Shown here: in pieces, positions 16,978-24,208 of the stretch
Position numbering within the stretch: the first letter of the stretch is position 1
Layout of the letters: each line of letters begins with the position of its first letter
DNA from: a virus
Virus record (IMG/VR): IMGVR_UViG_3300025141_000305
Coordinates: 1-37,303 of that record
Length of the DNA stretch: 37,303 nt
Direction: 5' to 3' (one strand)
Translations under genes and position numbers: made by a program
The notes under the pieces: model-generated
The model's database searches: none
Seen by the model: the letters and a program-made list of their open reading frames with translations, nothing else
What the model was told of the DNA's origin: nothing

Positions 16978-17147
16978 AAGGACTGTTCCCCCAGGAGCGG
17001 CTGGGTGGCGTAGGGTTTAAGAAACTCCGACTAAAGAAAAAGCATTTAAGCCTCGCATCGCTTCAAATGTTTGCCGGAATAAACTTACGACACGAAAGAG
17101 AAACGTATTATGACATTAAATCTCAAACAACTACGAGATGTTACTGA
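16971..17147 (+). CDS. possible small basic protein, 58 residues
   Basis: A TTG-initiated frame crosses the 132-bp gap after the metallophosphoesterase. It encodes a basic segment GGVGFKKLRLKKKHLSLAS then LQMFAGINLRHERETYYD, which looks protein-like rather than random. It lacks an evident ribosome-binding site and overlaps the holin gene by 38 bp in another frame. If real, it may start later, at an internal ATG. Treat as tentative. Confidence 0.35.
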   Translation: MVKGLFPQERLGGVGFKKLRLKKKHLSLASLQMFAGINLRHERETYYDIKSQTTTRCY

Positions 17148-17331
17148 ACGATCCGTAGCTACATTTATGCAAGCCGCATTGGGCGCTATTGGAACAAACT
17201 CGCTTATGGATTTAGGCGTAGACCAATGGAAGATGGTTGTTATGGCTGGGGCTTCTGCCGCCTTAGCAGTTATCAAAGGATACATCGCTACTGTTATCCC
17301 AGTCGGTGATGATTCAGCGAGCATGATCTAA
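17110..17331 (+). CDS. holin, r1t-type
   Basis: The 73-residue protein has the layout of the r1t holin family: a first helix with LRDVTERSVATFMQAALGAI, a short polar turn with DLGVDQWKMVVM, then a second hydrophobic helix GASAALAVIKGYIATVIP. Family members commonly show an ER..TF.Q motif followed by W and a second segment ending in IKG, both seen here. It would form pores that release the amidase at lysis. It is the last gene before a strong terminator. Confidence 0.82.
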   Translation: MTLNLKQLRDVTERSVATFMQAALGAIGTNSLMDLGVDQWKMVVMAGASAALAVIKGYIATVIPVGDDSASMI

Positions 17332-17369
17332 CATCGATGGGTAAAAAGAAACCACGCCGGTAATAAAAA

Positions 17370-17393
17370 AGACCCACCCCGAAAGGTGGGTCT
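17370..17393. terminator. bidirectional intrinsic terminator
   Basis: A perfect nine-base stem AGACCCACC/GGTGGGTCT with a six-base loop separates the holin operon from the minus genes. The minus-strand exit is followed by TTTTTTATT, a strong tail. The plus-strand exit (AATTTATGG) is weaker. Confidence 0.9.
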
Positions 17394-17415
17394 AATTTAT
17401 GGGGGAAATCTATAT

Positions 17416-17640
17416 TTAATAGACGTAGACTTGGTGGTCCTCTACTTCACAGATTAAAGTTCCACCGTCATTGCCTTCGTCATCAGACATTGCGAATAGT
17501 TTGATGTTTTTATCAAGGTGTATGACCATTGGGGCGTTAAACCAACCATTCATTTCAACTTCTGATTTAGACATTTTAGTGATTTTGGTGATCTTACTCC
17601 CAACTAAAAGTTCTTCAAGGTTTGTATCTTTAAGTGCCAA
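17416..17640 (-). CDS. hypothetical protein, 74 residues
   Basis: A small acidic protein starting MALKDTNLEELLVGSKITKI, with a beta-rich centre (APMVIHLDKNIKLFAMSDDE) and C-terminus LICEVEDHQVYVY. The start codon is TTG at 17640, nine bases after a GGAG core in a conserved ribosome-binding block. No family is recognised. It is the second gene of a two-gene minus unit behind the promoter at 18238-18272. Confidence 0.7.
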   Translation of the reverse strand: MALKDTNLEELLVGSKITKITKMSKSEVEMNGWFNAPMVIHLDKNIKLFAMSDDEGNDGGTLICEVEDHQVYVY

Positions 17641-17655
17641 TTTGCTTGCTCCTCA
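17641..17655 (-). promoter_or_regulatory. ribosome-binding block GAGGAGCAAGCAAA
   Basis: The minus strand reads TTGAGGAGCAAGCAAA immediately before TTG 17640. This repeated block, found before six other genes, is the main support for the TTG start. Confidence 0.75.
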
Positions 17656-17657
17656 AT

Positions 17658-17757
17658 TATTTAGGCGGCTCTGATTTAGAACTACCGCCCCACTCACTAA
17701 CTAGTTTCCCAAAAGTTAGTGAGTGAGACGCTAGTGCCTCACCCTATTTAGGCGGCT
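17658..17757. repeat. 13-bp direct repeats flanking a perfect hairpin
   Basis: TATTTAGGCGGCT occurs at 17658-17670 and 17745-17757. Between them lies a 12-bp perfect inverted repeat, CACTCACTAACT (17691-17702) and AGTTAGTGAGTG (17714-17725), with an 11-base loop. The second copy carries the stop codon of the 17748 gene. The hairpin may act as an intercistronic attenuator, and the repeats mark a local duplication. Confidence 0.8.
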
Positions 17758-18197
17758 GGCACTAAACAAGTGAAAGGGATTCCGGTTCGGGAACCTATAG
17801 TGGTTTTATGCCCAGTTTCGTCAAGGAGTTCGCTATAGGCGTAGCCGTCACGAACTTCAAGAACGTTTACCTTTACGCCATTAAGGTAGTTAGGGGACAT
17901 TCCTTTAATGTAGTAGTCTTGACCTACTTCAACTGCTGAGATAGCAGAATTGGTGACGTCTTTTTGGAAAGCTTTAGCAAACCTCGCAAGGTTCATAGCC
18001 GCTTGGGACCATTCTTGCATATCTTCGCCGAACTCATCAAGCCCTACGAACTCACCATTTTCGTTTTGGTATTTTATTTGCCCAGTCACCGGATTTTTTT
18101 GGTACGTCTGAGCCAATTGTCCTGCCATGAACCAAAGTTCATCAGCGGTTGGGAGGGCTTCTAATTTTCCCTCGTTAAACTTACTTCTTTCTCCCAT
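17748..18197 (-). CDS. hypothetical early protein, 149 residues
   Basis: An acidic protein, first gene of a minus unit. The N-terminal half is helical (GKLEALPTADELWFMAGQLA, DMQEWSQAAMNLARFAKAF), and the C-terminal 55 residues look like a small beta-barrel (QDYYIKGMSPNYLNG, VKVNVLEVRDGYAYSELLDE). ATG 18197 follows an AAGGAG site by eight bases. Transcription probably starts near 18231, leaving a leader of about 34 bases. I recognise no family. Confidence 0.75.
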   Translation of the reverse strand: MGERSKFNEGKLEALPTADELWFMAGQLAQTYQKNPVTGQIKYQNENGEFVGLDEFGEDMQEWSQAAMNLARFAKAFQKDVTNSAISAVEVGQDYYIKGMSPNYLNGVKVNVLEVRDGYAYSELLDETGHKTTIGSRTGIPFTCLVPAA

Positions 18198-18237
18198 TTT
18201 GATTTCTCCTTTTTTATGGGTTTTACTTACAAGGTAC

Positions 18238-18272
18238 AGTATAACCTAACCTAGCCTAGTTACGCTACTTTT
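18238..18272 (-). promoter_or_regulatory. early promoter, family copy 2
   Basis: On the minus strand TATACT (18243-18238) is preceded by TAGGCTAGGTTAGG and by AAAAGTAGCGTAACTAGG. That 18-base block is identical to copy 1. Unlike the other copies it gives a leader with a ribosome-binding site rather than a leaderless start. Confidence 0.8.
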
Positions 18273-18347
18273 GTCCGTATTTTTTTCCCTATATATAAGT
18301 GCATCAACCTTCAACACTTTCCTGGACTTTTCAACTACGATAAAAAC

Positions 18348-18371
18348 ATGACTGTCAGGAGAACGGAATAG
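18348..18371 (+). CDS. possible 7-residue leader peptide before the protease gene
   Basis: ATG 18348 lies six bases after a TACGAT -10-like hexamer and opens a frame encoding MTVRRTE that stops four bases before the protease ATG. The frame overlaps the AGGAGAAC ribosome-binding site of that gene, so its translation could affect protease expression. Supported only by spacing. Confidence 0.3.
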   Translation: MTVRRTE

Positions 18372-18375
18372 AGAT

Positions 18376-19095
18376 ATGTCTTTCACTAAACGGATCGAGC
18401 AAGAAGGGAACCAGTTCTGTGTATATTCATACGAAACAGGACGTAGCTTTGGCTGTTACCAGACTAAGGAACTAGCAGAGGCACGACTCGCACAGATTGA
18501 ACGCTTCGGCAAACAACTCGGCGAAATGCCCGACGAACAATTAATACACTTACACGATGGCTGCCATAAAGCGGCTACATCGCATGAATTGGTAGCGGTC
18601 CACGATTTAATTGAAGATGAATTAGAAAATAGAAGCTATTCCCCTCCATATACGACAGGCAATTTAGAACAGAAACTTGCGGCAGTATCTTTAACGGTTC
18701 CGGTCATCAAAGAAGAAGATCGGTTCACATTAGCTCCTGTTTACGTTCCAGGTTTAGAAGATTCAGACGGTGAAACCATCTCAGCCAATGACCTGCAGAA
18801 ATCTCTGTGGGAGTGGGTACAAAAAGGTGATCGCACAATTTACCTTCAACATTCAAACAAACCGGCTGGTGAAATGGTTGAACTTCTGACATGGCCCTTT
18901 GAGATTGAAACGTCACTTGACGTTCCAAATCAAGGAGTCACTAAATATCGTTTTCCTAAAGACACTCCATTCATGGGAGTGATTTGGGATAATTGGGCGT
19001 GGGATATGGTTAAGGGTGGCGAGCTTCGGGGTTATTCGATTGGTGGCCGCGCAAAACGGCTTGAAGTTGAATTACCTGAAATGCAAGTGGCATGA
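18376..19095 (+). CDS. prohead protease, XkdF-like (S78-related)
   Basis: The protein of 239 residues should trim scaffold and capsid proteins during head maturation. Residues 1-45 form the small domain seen in such proteins (FCVYSYETGRSFGCYQTKEL). The catalytic domain begins about residue 118 with APVYVPGLEDSDGETISAND. His159 in YLQHSNKPAGE and Ser221 in GYSIGGRAKR match the catalytic positions of XkdF-type proteases, preceded by the usual FMGVIWDN and KGGELRGYSI segments. The scaffold, decoration and capsid genes follow, as expected. The stop overlaps the next start as ATGA. Confidence 0.82.
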   Translation: MSFTKRIEQEGNQFCVYSYETGRSFGCYQTKELAEARLAQIERFGKQLGEMPDEQLIHLHDGCHKAATSHELVAVHDLIEDELENRSYSPPYTTGNLEQKLAAVSLTVPVIKEEDRFTLAPVYVPGLEDSDGETISANDLQKSLWEWVQKGDRTIYLQHSNKPAGEMVELLTWPFEIETSLDVPNQGVTKYRFPKDTPFMGVIWDNWAWDMVKGGELRGYSIGGRAKRLEVELPEMQVA

Positions 19096-19262
19096 GTAGA
19101 TATCGTGTTGAGTGTAATCAAATGTATTTTAACCAGGTGACTGAAACATTTGAGAAGGGTTTAATTCTTGGCGCTTCACAATTTCAATACGGCGACCAGT
19201 TTGAAGCAACAGCAAAACAAGTTAAGACAGTTGTTGCTTCGGGAGATGTGGTGAAAATATGA
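19092..19262 (+). CDS. small protein, paralogue of 6294-6479
   Basis: This 56-residue frame begins MSRYRVECNQMYFNQ and carries YGDQFEATAKQVKTVVASG, matching YKTGESFEATSKDVKWLIDDG in the tail-module copy. It is joined to both neighbours by ATGA overlaps, which makes it a very likely gene. The fold is probably a small SH3-like barrel. One copy lies before the tail tube genes and one inside the head module, so each may serve its own structural module. Confidence 0.75.
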   Translation: MSRYRVECNQMYFNQVTETFEKGLILGASQFQYGDQFEATAKQVKTVVASGDVVKI

Positions 19263-20032
19263 CAGACCTACCTACAACTTCTAAATGGGTGAGGCTTGAG
19301 GAGTTGCATCCTCGTTTCAAGAAAAGACTGACAGCTTTCTTTGACCACCCTGAAATTCGTGGAAAAGTCGCAATCGTGAGCGGCGTTCGTACTGTTGCCG
19401 CCCAGCAAGCACTCTACAATAAATACAAATCGGGCAAAGGTAATCTCGCCGCGAATCCTGCTCGCCGTTTCGGTGGGGGATTTCAAGGTTCATGGCATAT
19501 GTGCCAACCGGCATTTGATAATTATGGATTCGCCGTAGATTTCCGCATTATCAAGAAAGGCGCTATCTCAACTTGGGAAGTGAACAACATAGCTAAAAGT
19601 TTCGGGATTTACCCTACGGTGTCAAGCGAGTGGTGGCATCACCAGCCCTACGGCATGCAACCGAACGGCCAATGGGATTGGTTTCCAGCTCCAGCTTTAG
19701 CAGAGAAAGAATCTACACAAGCAAGCATCGAGATAGTTGAGGTGCCGCCAAAAAAGCACCCACTACAAATACTTGCAGAGGGAGTCGCTAAAGCCAGGAA
19801 ACATGTTCTCCGTCGCGGGTCTAGAGGGGAAGCAGTAGAGTTTCTACAATTATTATTAGAGAATCAGGGTATACCTACGGCGAAATCTGTTAAACGAACC
19901 CGAAAAGGTTTAGGAATTGACGGAATTTTTGGTTCTGGCACCGATAGGGCCGTGAGACAGTTCCAAAGAAATGAGTCTCTGACTGTTGATGGCATAGTTG
20001 GTCCCGCCACCTGGCAGGAACTTATTAACTAA
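19259..20032 (+). CDS. M15 (VanY-like) peptidase with peptidoglycan-binding domain
   Basis: A second cell-wall enzyme, 257 residues. Residues 10-130 form an M15 peptidase: His80 and Asp94 in SWHMCQPAFDNYGFAVDF, catalytic Glu124 and zinc ligand His127 in EWWHHQP. These enzymes cut D-Ala-D-Ala or L-Ala-D-Glu peptide bonds. Residues 180-257 are a PG_binding_1 domain (LRRGSRGEAVEFLQLLL, LTVDGIVGPATWQEL). There is no signal peptide. It lies between protease and scaffold genes, so it may be part of the virion used at entry, or a second endolysin with its own membrane protein directly downstream. Confidence 0.88.
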   Translation: MTDLPTTSKWVRLEELHPRFKKRLTAFFDHPEIRGKVAIVSGVRTVAAQQALYNKYKSGKGNLAANPARRFGGGFQGSWHMCQPAFDNYGFAVDFRIIKKGAISTWEVNNIAKSFGIYPTVSSEWWHHQPYGMQPNGQWDWFPAPALAEKESTQASIEIVEVPPKKHPLQILAEGVAKARKHVLRRGSRGEAVEFLQLLLENQGIPTAKSVKRTRKGLGIDGIFGSGTDRAVRQFQRNESLTVDGIVGPATWQELIN

Positions 20033-20033
20033 C

Positions 20034-20258
20034 ATGACCACCGAGTTAATTGCCGCTGTCGGTGGAACTGTCATCGCTGTCGTTACAGGCATCTTCAGTT
20101 TCTTTACAGCTAAAGTCCGCAATTCGGTGAATGAAAATTATTCTTTGTTGAAATCTATCGACCACCGGACAGAGAATATTGACTGGAAGTTAGACCAAAC
20201 ATCGGAACGACTGGCGACTCACGAAGGTTGGCACAGGGGACACGGCGACGAGATTTAA
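20034..20258 (+). CDS. small membrane protein, DUF2746-like
   Basis: The 74-residue product has one N-terminal transmembrane segment (LIAAVGGTVIAVVTGIFSFF) then a helical, charged region (NENYSLLKSIDHRTENIDWK, ERLATHEGWHRGHGDE). This layout matches DUF2746-like proteins found next to lysins in actinophages and thought to assist lysis. The ATG at 20034 follows the M15 gene stop by one base, suggesting termination-reinitiation, and no close ribosome-binding site is seen. A longer in-frame start at 19998 lies inside the M15 gene. Confidence 0.68.
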   Translation: MTTELIAAVGGTVIAVVTGIFSFFTAKVRNSVNENYSLLKSIDHRTENIDWKLDQTSERLATHEGWHRGHGDEI

Positions 20259-20327
20259 GCAACCGTCACCACAACCTTTCAAACGTTGCCTATTATTACT
20301 ACTGTCCTCAATGACGGAGAACCTCCC

Positions 20328-21005
20328 ATGGCTAAATCTACACAACTTGTTGAATTGCAACTCAATGAAATAAGCGGCGTAGATCACCCTGCGAATCTCC
20401 ATGAAGGCTGGTTGGTGATGAAGTCAAGTGACGACTCACTGGACAAAGCACTAGCTGACGCTCATGGGGCAACAACTACTGAAACAACAGGAGAAGAAAT
20501 GAGTGAACTAACTCACGAACCTACTGCTGAAGTTGAAAAAGAAGCCACAACCGTTCCAGTCATAGACGAAGAATTAAGAAAAGAAATGTCTGATCTTCGT
20601 AAGGAATTAGCTGACGCTCGCGCCGAAGCTGAAGCCGTAAAGACAGAACGTGATATGGAAAAGGCAACAGAAAGAGCTACCGATTGGGCAATCCTTCCAG
20701 GAATAGTCCCAGGGGAGTTCGGACCAGTCCTTCGTTCTTTACAACAATCAGCACCAGAAGAAGCCGCAGTCATTGAAAACATTTTTGATGGGTGCGCCAC
20801 CGCTCTTAACGAGGCTGGCGTATTAAAAGAACTCGGCACCGAAGCCAGCGACGAAGTTGAAACCAACGCTTGGGGACGTATCGAATCCCTCGCCAAGCAA
20901 CTCGTTGAAGATGGCGAAGCTAACAACCTTGCAGACGGCATTTCAAAAGCGGCGAAAGCCAATCCTGAAATGTACGCCGCATATGTAACAGAGATGGGAG
21001 CCTAA
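20328..21005 (+). CDS. capsid scaffold/assembly protein
   Basis: This 225-residue acidic protein has the N-terminal signature LNEISGVDHPANLHEGWLVM seen in many phage head assembly proteins. A long coiled coil follows (ELRKEMSDLRKELADARAEA, roughly residues 80-125), then an Ala/Glu-rich helical domain. It is directly upstream of decoration and major capsid genes and downstream of the protease that would remove it. The start is ATG 20328, eight bases after GGAGA; a TTG at 20286 lacks such a site. Confidence 0.78.
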   Translation: MAKSTQLVELQLNEISGVDHPANLHEGWLVMKSSDDSLDKALADAHGATTTETTGEEMSELTHEPTAEVEKEATTVPVIDEELRKEMSDLRKELADARAEAEAVKTERDMEKATERATDWAILPGIVPGEFGPVLRSLQQSAPEEAAVIENIFDGCATALNEAGVLKELGTEASDEVETNAWGRIESLAKQLVEDGEANNLADGISKAAKANPEMYAAYVTEMGA

Positions 21006-21008
21006 ATA

Positions 21009-21395
21009 ATGGCATACGAATCAATAGGAGTAGACATCGGAACCTTTACGGCTTCCGCTGATCTCTCCTCATCACAATACTACTTCGTGAAAATGAGCGG
21101 TGATAATACCGTTACAGTTTGCGCGGCAGTAACCGACAAACCAATCGGCGTTCTACAGAACAAACCAGAGTCCGGTGATCAAGCAGTCGTGCGAGTATTT
21201 GGTGTTTCCAAATTCTCTGTAGATGCAACTGTCGCCGCTGGTGACTGTCTCGGTACTTCAGCAGATGGCCAGGGACAACCTGTCGTCGCTGGAACCGAAA
21301 CGACTGTATACAACTGTGGTCAAGTCATCACAGGTGGAGCCGCTGGCACTTTACAATCCGCCCTCATAACTATTTCTAATAGTCGTGCGGCGTAG
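21009..21395 (+). CDS. capsid decoration/stabilisation protein
   Basis: The product is 128 residues, Ala/Gly/Thr-rich and beta-structured. Its centre, KPIGVLQNKPESGDQAVVRVF then GVSKFSVDATVAAGDCLG, is the pattern of DUF2190-like head decoration proteins (IGVL.N.P..G..A.V...G...... aGd.l). It directly precedes the major capsid gene and has a GGAG site upstream. Such proteins bind the expanded capsid and harden it. Confidence 0.72.
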   Translation: MAYESIGVDIGTFTASADLSSSQYYFVKMSGDNTVTVCAAVTDKPIGVLQNKPESGDQAVVRVFGVSKFSVDATVAAGDCLGTSADGQGQPVVAGTETTVYNCGQVITGGAAGTLQSALITISNSRAA

Positions 21396-21408
21396 GGGAG
21401 AATAGAAA

Positions 21409-22368
21409 ATGGCTCAACCAACAATATCCGACGTACATGTCGATCAGGTTCTTAGCAACATCAGTGTCGCTTACACACAAGAACTTGACCGCTTTGTAGC
21501 ACCAAAGGTTTTCCCTTCGGTTCCAGTTTCAAAGCAATCCGACAAGTACTACACCTATACACAAGCAGACTTCATGAGGGATCAAGCCGAATTGCGTGCT
21601 CCCGGCACTGAATCTGCTGGAAGTGGCTACAACCTTTCAACTGCGACATACAGCTCAATGGTTTACGCCCTCCACAAAGACATTTCCGATCAGGTAAGAG
21701 CAAACTCTGATGATCCACTAAATCCGGACGCAGACGCTACTCGATTCCTGACCCAACAAATGCTTCTCCGTCAAGAAATTGACTGGGCAAGCAACTACTT
21801 CACGACTTCTGTTTGGGGAACCGACAGCACGCCTTCCACATTATGGAGTGCGGCTTCCGGCTCAACTCCAATCGCTGATATTCAAGCAGGAATGAACACA
21901 GTTCTAACCAACACTGGCTACTTGCCAAACAAATTGGTTATCTCATACAAAGTGTTCTCCATCTTGAAGAATCACGCAGACTTCGTTGATCGGTTCAAAT
22001 ACACCACCTCTGATTCAGTAACAACTGATCTTATGGCTCGTGTTCTTGGACTCGATGAAGTATTGGTCATGTCTGGAATTAAGAACTCCGCTGACGAAGG
22101 AGCTTCTGCTTCTTATGCTCAAATTGGTGATCGTGATGCACTCCTGGTTCACTCAGCCAGCAGTCCTTCACTTCTTACACCAACTGGTGGATACAATTTC
22201 GTTTGGTCTGGACTTAACAGTTCAGGCGGCATGGGTTCAAACACCGCTGTAAGTCGTTTCCGCATGGAACACTTACGCTCAGACCGAGTAGAAATTCAAA
22301 GCGCTTGGGACTTCAAAGTCGTAAGTTCTGCTCTTGGATACTTCTTCTCAAATCCTGTAGCGGCTTAA
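21409..22368 (+). CDS. major capsid protein
   Basis: The 319-residue protein matches HK97-fold gpE-type major capsid proteins: SNISVAYTQELDRFVAPKVF at the N-terminus, VSKQSDKYYTYTQADFMRD, the P-domain-like helix with LLRQEIDWASNYF, and a C-terminal RSDRVEIQSAWDFKVVSSAL. It has GGGGAG before ATG and a large hairpin after the stop. It carries no N-terminal delta domain, which fits a separately encoded scaffold. Confidence 0.9.
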   Translation: MAQPTISDVHVDQVLSNISVAYTQELDRFVAPKVFPSVPVSKQSDKYYTYTQADFMRDQAELRAPGTESAGSGYNLSTATYSSMVYALHKDISDQVRANSDDPLNPDADATRFLTQQMLLRQEIDWASNYFTTSVWGTDSTPSTLWSAASGSTPIADIQAGMNTVLTNTGYLPNKLVISYKVFSILKNHADFVDRFKYTTSDSVTTDLMARVLGLDEVLVMSGIKNSADEGASASYAQIGDRDALLVHSASSPSLLTPTGGYNFVWSGLNSSGGMGSNTAVSRFRMEHLRSDRVEIQSAWDFKVVSSALGYFFSNPVAA

Positions 22369-22395
22369 CCCCTTACACACATAATTAAACGGTAG

Positions 22396-22439
22396 AAGCC
22401 GGAACGACGCCGATTTGTTTCGGTTAGTTGTTCCGGCTT
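22396..22439 (+). terminator. hairpin after major capsid gene
   Basis: Perfect ten-base arms AAGCCGGAAC and GTTCCGGCTT enclose a nested CCGA/TCGG stem. The right arm is followed by TACCTATTTAC, a poor T-tract. It may act as a partial terminator or mRNA stabiliser that lowers downstream connector expression relative to capsid. Confidence 0.7.
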
Positions 22440-22463
22440 TACCTATTTACAAGAGGACAGACT

Positions 22464-22928
22464 ATGGCATGGAGTTATTCGGGCGATCCAGATTCAAGCG
22501 CCTTGGATTCAATTAGGTTTTTAATAGGTGACACAGACACGAACGACCAGTTGTTAGCTAACGAAGAAATCACTTGGGTCAATAAACAAGTAACTGGTAG
22601 CACTACTTCTACCGACTCGCTTTATGATGTAGCTTCACGTTGTTGTACGACTGTAGCTTCAAAGTTTTCAAGGTTGGCTGACCAGGCAGTCGGCGATCTT
22701 AAAGTTTCAATGTCGCAAAAAGCAGTCGCATATCGAATACAAGCAGAAGAACTGAAAGCTTTATCGAGCCGGGAAGGTTCTGTTCCTGTACCTTACGCTG
22801 GCGGCTTAACTATTTCCGGCAAAGAAACAGACCGTGACAATTCAGACCAGATACAACCTTACTTTTCTAGTGGTCAATTCACTAATAAAGAAGAAGGTGG
22901 CATCAAGGCTCAAAGCAGTGTGGAATAA
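22464..22928 (+). CDS. head-tail connector (adaptor) protein
   Basis: A 154-residue protein with the adaptor pattern MAWSYSGDPDSSALDSIRF then LIGDTDTNDQLLANEEI, and a helical core SRCCTTVASKFSRLADQAVGD. This is the usual first neck protein binding the portal and is located immediately after the capsid gene. ATG 22464 follows AAGAGGA by seven bases; an earlier in-frame start at 22428 lies in the hairpin. The stop overlaps the next start as TAATG. Confidence 0.8.
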   Translation: MAWSYSGDPDSSALDSIRFLIGDTDTNDQLLANEEITWVNKQVTGSTTSTDSLYDVASRCCTTVASKFSRLADQAVGDLKVSMSQKAVAYRIQAEELKALSSREGSVPVPYAGGLTISGKETDRDNSDQIQPYFSSGQFTNKEEGGIKAQSSVE

Positions 22929-23290
22929 TGACAGCAGTTTCCGCACAGTTCGCAACGGACTTGAAAGTGAACATGACACCAGACACGGTGTCTGTTCGCA
23001 CTTCATCTACGGTTAATAATTATGGAGAACAATCGTTTTCCGGCGATGCGACTTCTTACGACGCTTACATTCGCCGCAGTAATGAATCAGATCGGGGCAA
23101 CATTAACGACACCATTGAAGTTGATTGGGTGGTTTATATCCCTGATTCAAGTTTGACCCTGGACGTAGACGATCAGCTCACTTTGCCTGCCCCTATTTCT
23201 ACTACTCGCCCGATAGTACAAGTTGAAACGAAACGTGATCCAAACGGTCAAGTTGGTGTCGTAGCTTATGTTGGCAAGAGGAGAAGGTAA
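22928..23290 (+). CDS. head closure / neck protein
   Basis: 120 residues, beta-rich, with TVNNYGEQSFSGDATSYDAY and a C-terminal VQVETKRDPNGQVGVVAYVG strand pair, consistent with stopper or head-closure proteins. It is translationally coupled on both sides by TAATG overlaps. The role is inferred mainly from gene order (adaptor, stopper, gp10-like, tail terminator). Confidence 0.65.
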   Translation: MTAVSAQFATDLKVNMTPDTVSVRTSSTVNNYGEQSFSGDATSYDAYIRRSNESDRGNINDTIEVDWVVYIPDSSLTLDVDDQLTLPAPISTTRPIVQVETKRDPNGQVGVVAYVGKRRR

Positions 23291-23739
23291 TGGCAAACCA
23301 GCCGCCCATTAAAGTGATGGGAATAAAAGAAATAACAAGGCAAATTGAATTGGGCAACCAGAAAGTTATTCAGGCGGCGCGAATAGCCGTCAAAGATGTG
23401 ACAGTAGAAATAGCTGCCAAAGCAGATGACCTTGTTCCGTTCGATACAGGAGATTTATCAGGTTCACAAGTAGTAACTCATGCCCCACCAGGTGCAAAGA
23501 TAATGGGGGCAATTACTTATGGCGGCCCTGCCGCTCCTTATGCCGCGATCCAACATGAGAACACTGATTTCTGGCACCCACCGAAACCACCAGGGAAAAA
23601 CAAAGCAGGTAGATCAGGAACTGGACCTGTTGAAGCACCAGCAGGCAGAGGGGCAAAATACCTTGAATATCCCACCCTACAAGCCTTCAAGAATTACGGA
23701 TCAAGGATTGCCAACGAAATTAGGAGGCTACTGCGGTGA
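23290..23739 (+). CDS. HK97 gp10-like neck/tail-completion protein
   Basis: This 149-residue protein has DLVPFDTGDLSGSQVVTHAP then ITYGGPAAPYAAIQHENTDF, the motif pair of the HK97 gp10-like and related minor capsid families (a DTG.L segment followed by PYA..qHE). The C-terminus KYLEYPTLQAFKNY is also typical. It joins head and tail and overlaps its neighbours by one and four bases. Confidence 0.75.
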   Translation: MANQPPIKVMGIKEITRQIELGNQKVIQAARIAVKDVTVEIAAKADDLVPFDTGDLSGSQVVTHAPPGAKIMGAITYGGPAAPYAAIQHENTDFWHPPKPPGKNKAGRSGTGPVEAPAGRGAKYLEYPTLQAFKNYGSRIANEIRRLLR

Positions 23740-24140
23740 CTATGTTAAACGATGTAGGAACCAAGCTTGCGGCGGCAACTATACCAACACAAGATTTAAC
23801 GCTTGGTACAAACTTATTTCTCGGACGATTACCTGAATCACCAGATACCTGTGTGGCTATTTACCAATTCGCTGGATTAGGACCAATGGACCAACTAGGC
23901 ACAGCCGCACCAAACCTAGAAGTCCCTTCGCTTCAAGTTCGTTGTCGTGCTACTTCTTATGCAACCGCTGAAGCTTTAGCAAACGACATTTGGGGCGTTC
24001 TAGTTGTGATCTTGAACGAAACATTGACATCGACGAGGTATCTAAGAATAGAACCACAGCAGTCGCCGTTCCCCTTAGAACGTGACACCCAAGACCGAGT
24101 GATCTTTATTGCAAACTACAATGTAACAAAAGAGGTTTAA
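23736..24140 (+). CDS. tail terminator / minor capsid protein
   Basis: A 134-residue product in the position where siphoviruses encode the tail terminator. The centre AIYQFAGLGPMDQLGTA then EVPSLQVRCRATSYATAEAL is the pattern of phage minor capsid/tail terminator proteins. A C-terminal beta-strand pair follows (LRIEPQQSPFPLERD, RVIFIANYNVTKE). The GTG start overlaps the previous stop; a second ATG two codons on (23742) is an alternative. Confidence 0.68.
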   Translation: MTMLNDVGTKLAAATIPTQDLTLGTNLFLGRLPESPDTCVAIYQFAGLGPMDQLGTAAPNLEVPSLQVRCRATSYATAEALANDIWGVLVVILNETLTSTRYLRIEPQQSPFPLERDTQDRVIFIANYNVTKEV

Positions 24141-24142
24141 CC

Positions 24143-24208
24143 GTGGAAGGGGAGGAAGCACTCACTTCATGGAGGCAGATTTCAGTCAGTAAAGTCAAAC
24201 GAAGATGA
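24143..24208 (+). CDS. possible 21-residue peptide
   Basis: GTG 24143 follows AGAGG by seven bases and opens a frame encoding a peptide that begins MEGEEALTSWRQ and ends KVKRR. Its TGA overlaps the next gene's ATG as ATGA. This chained pattern, shared with true genes here, suggests that it is translated, at least to couple expression of the zinc ribbon gene. Confidence 0.4.
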   Translation: MEGEEALTSWRQISVSKVKRR

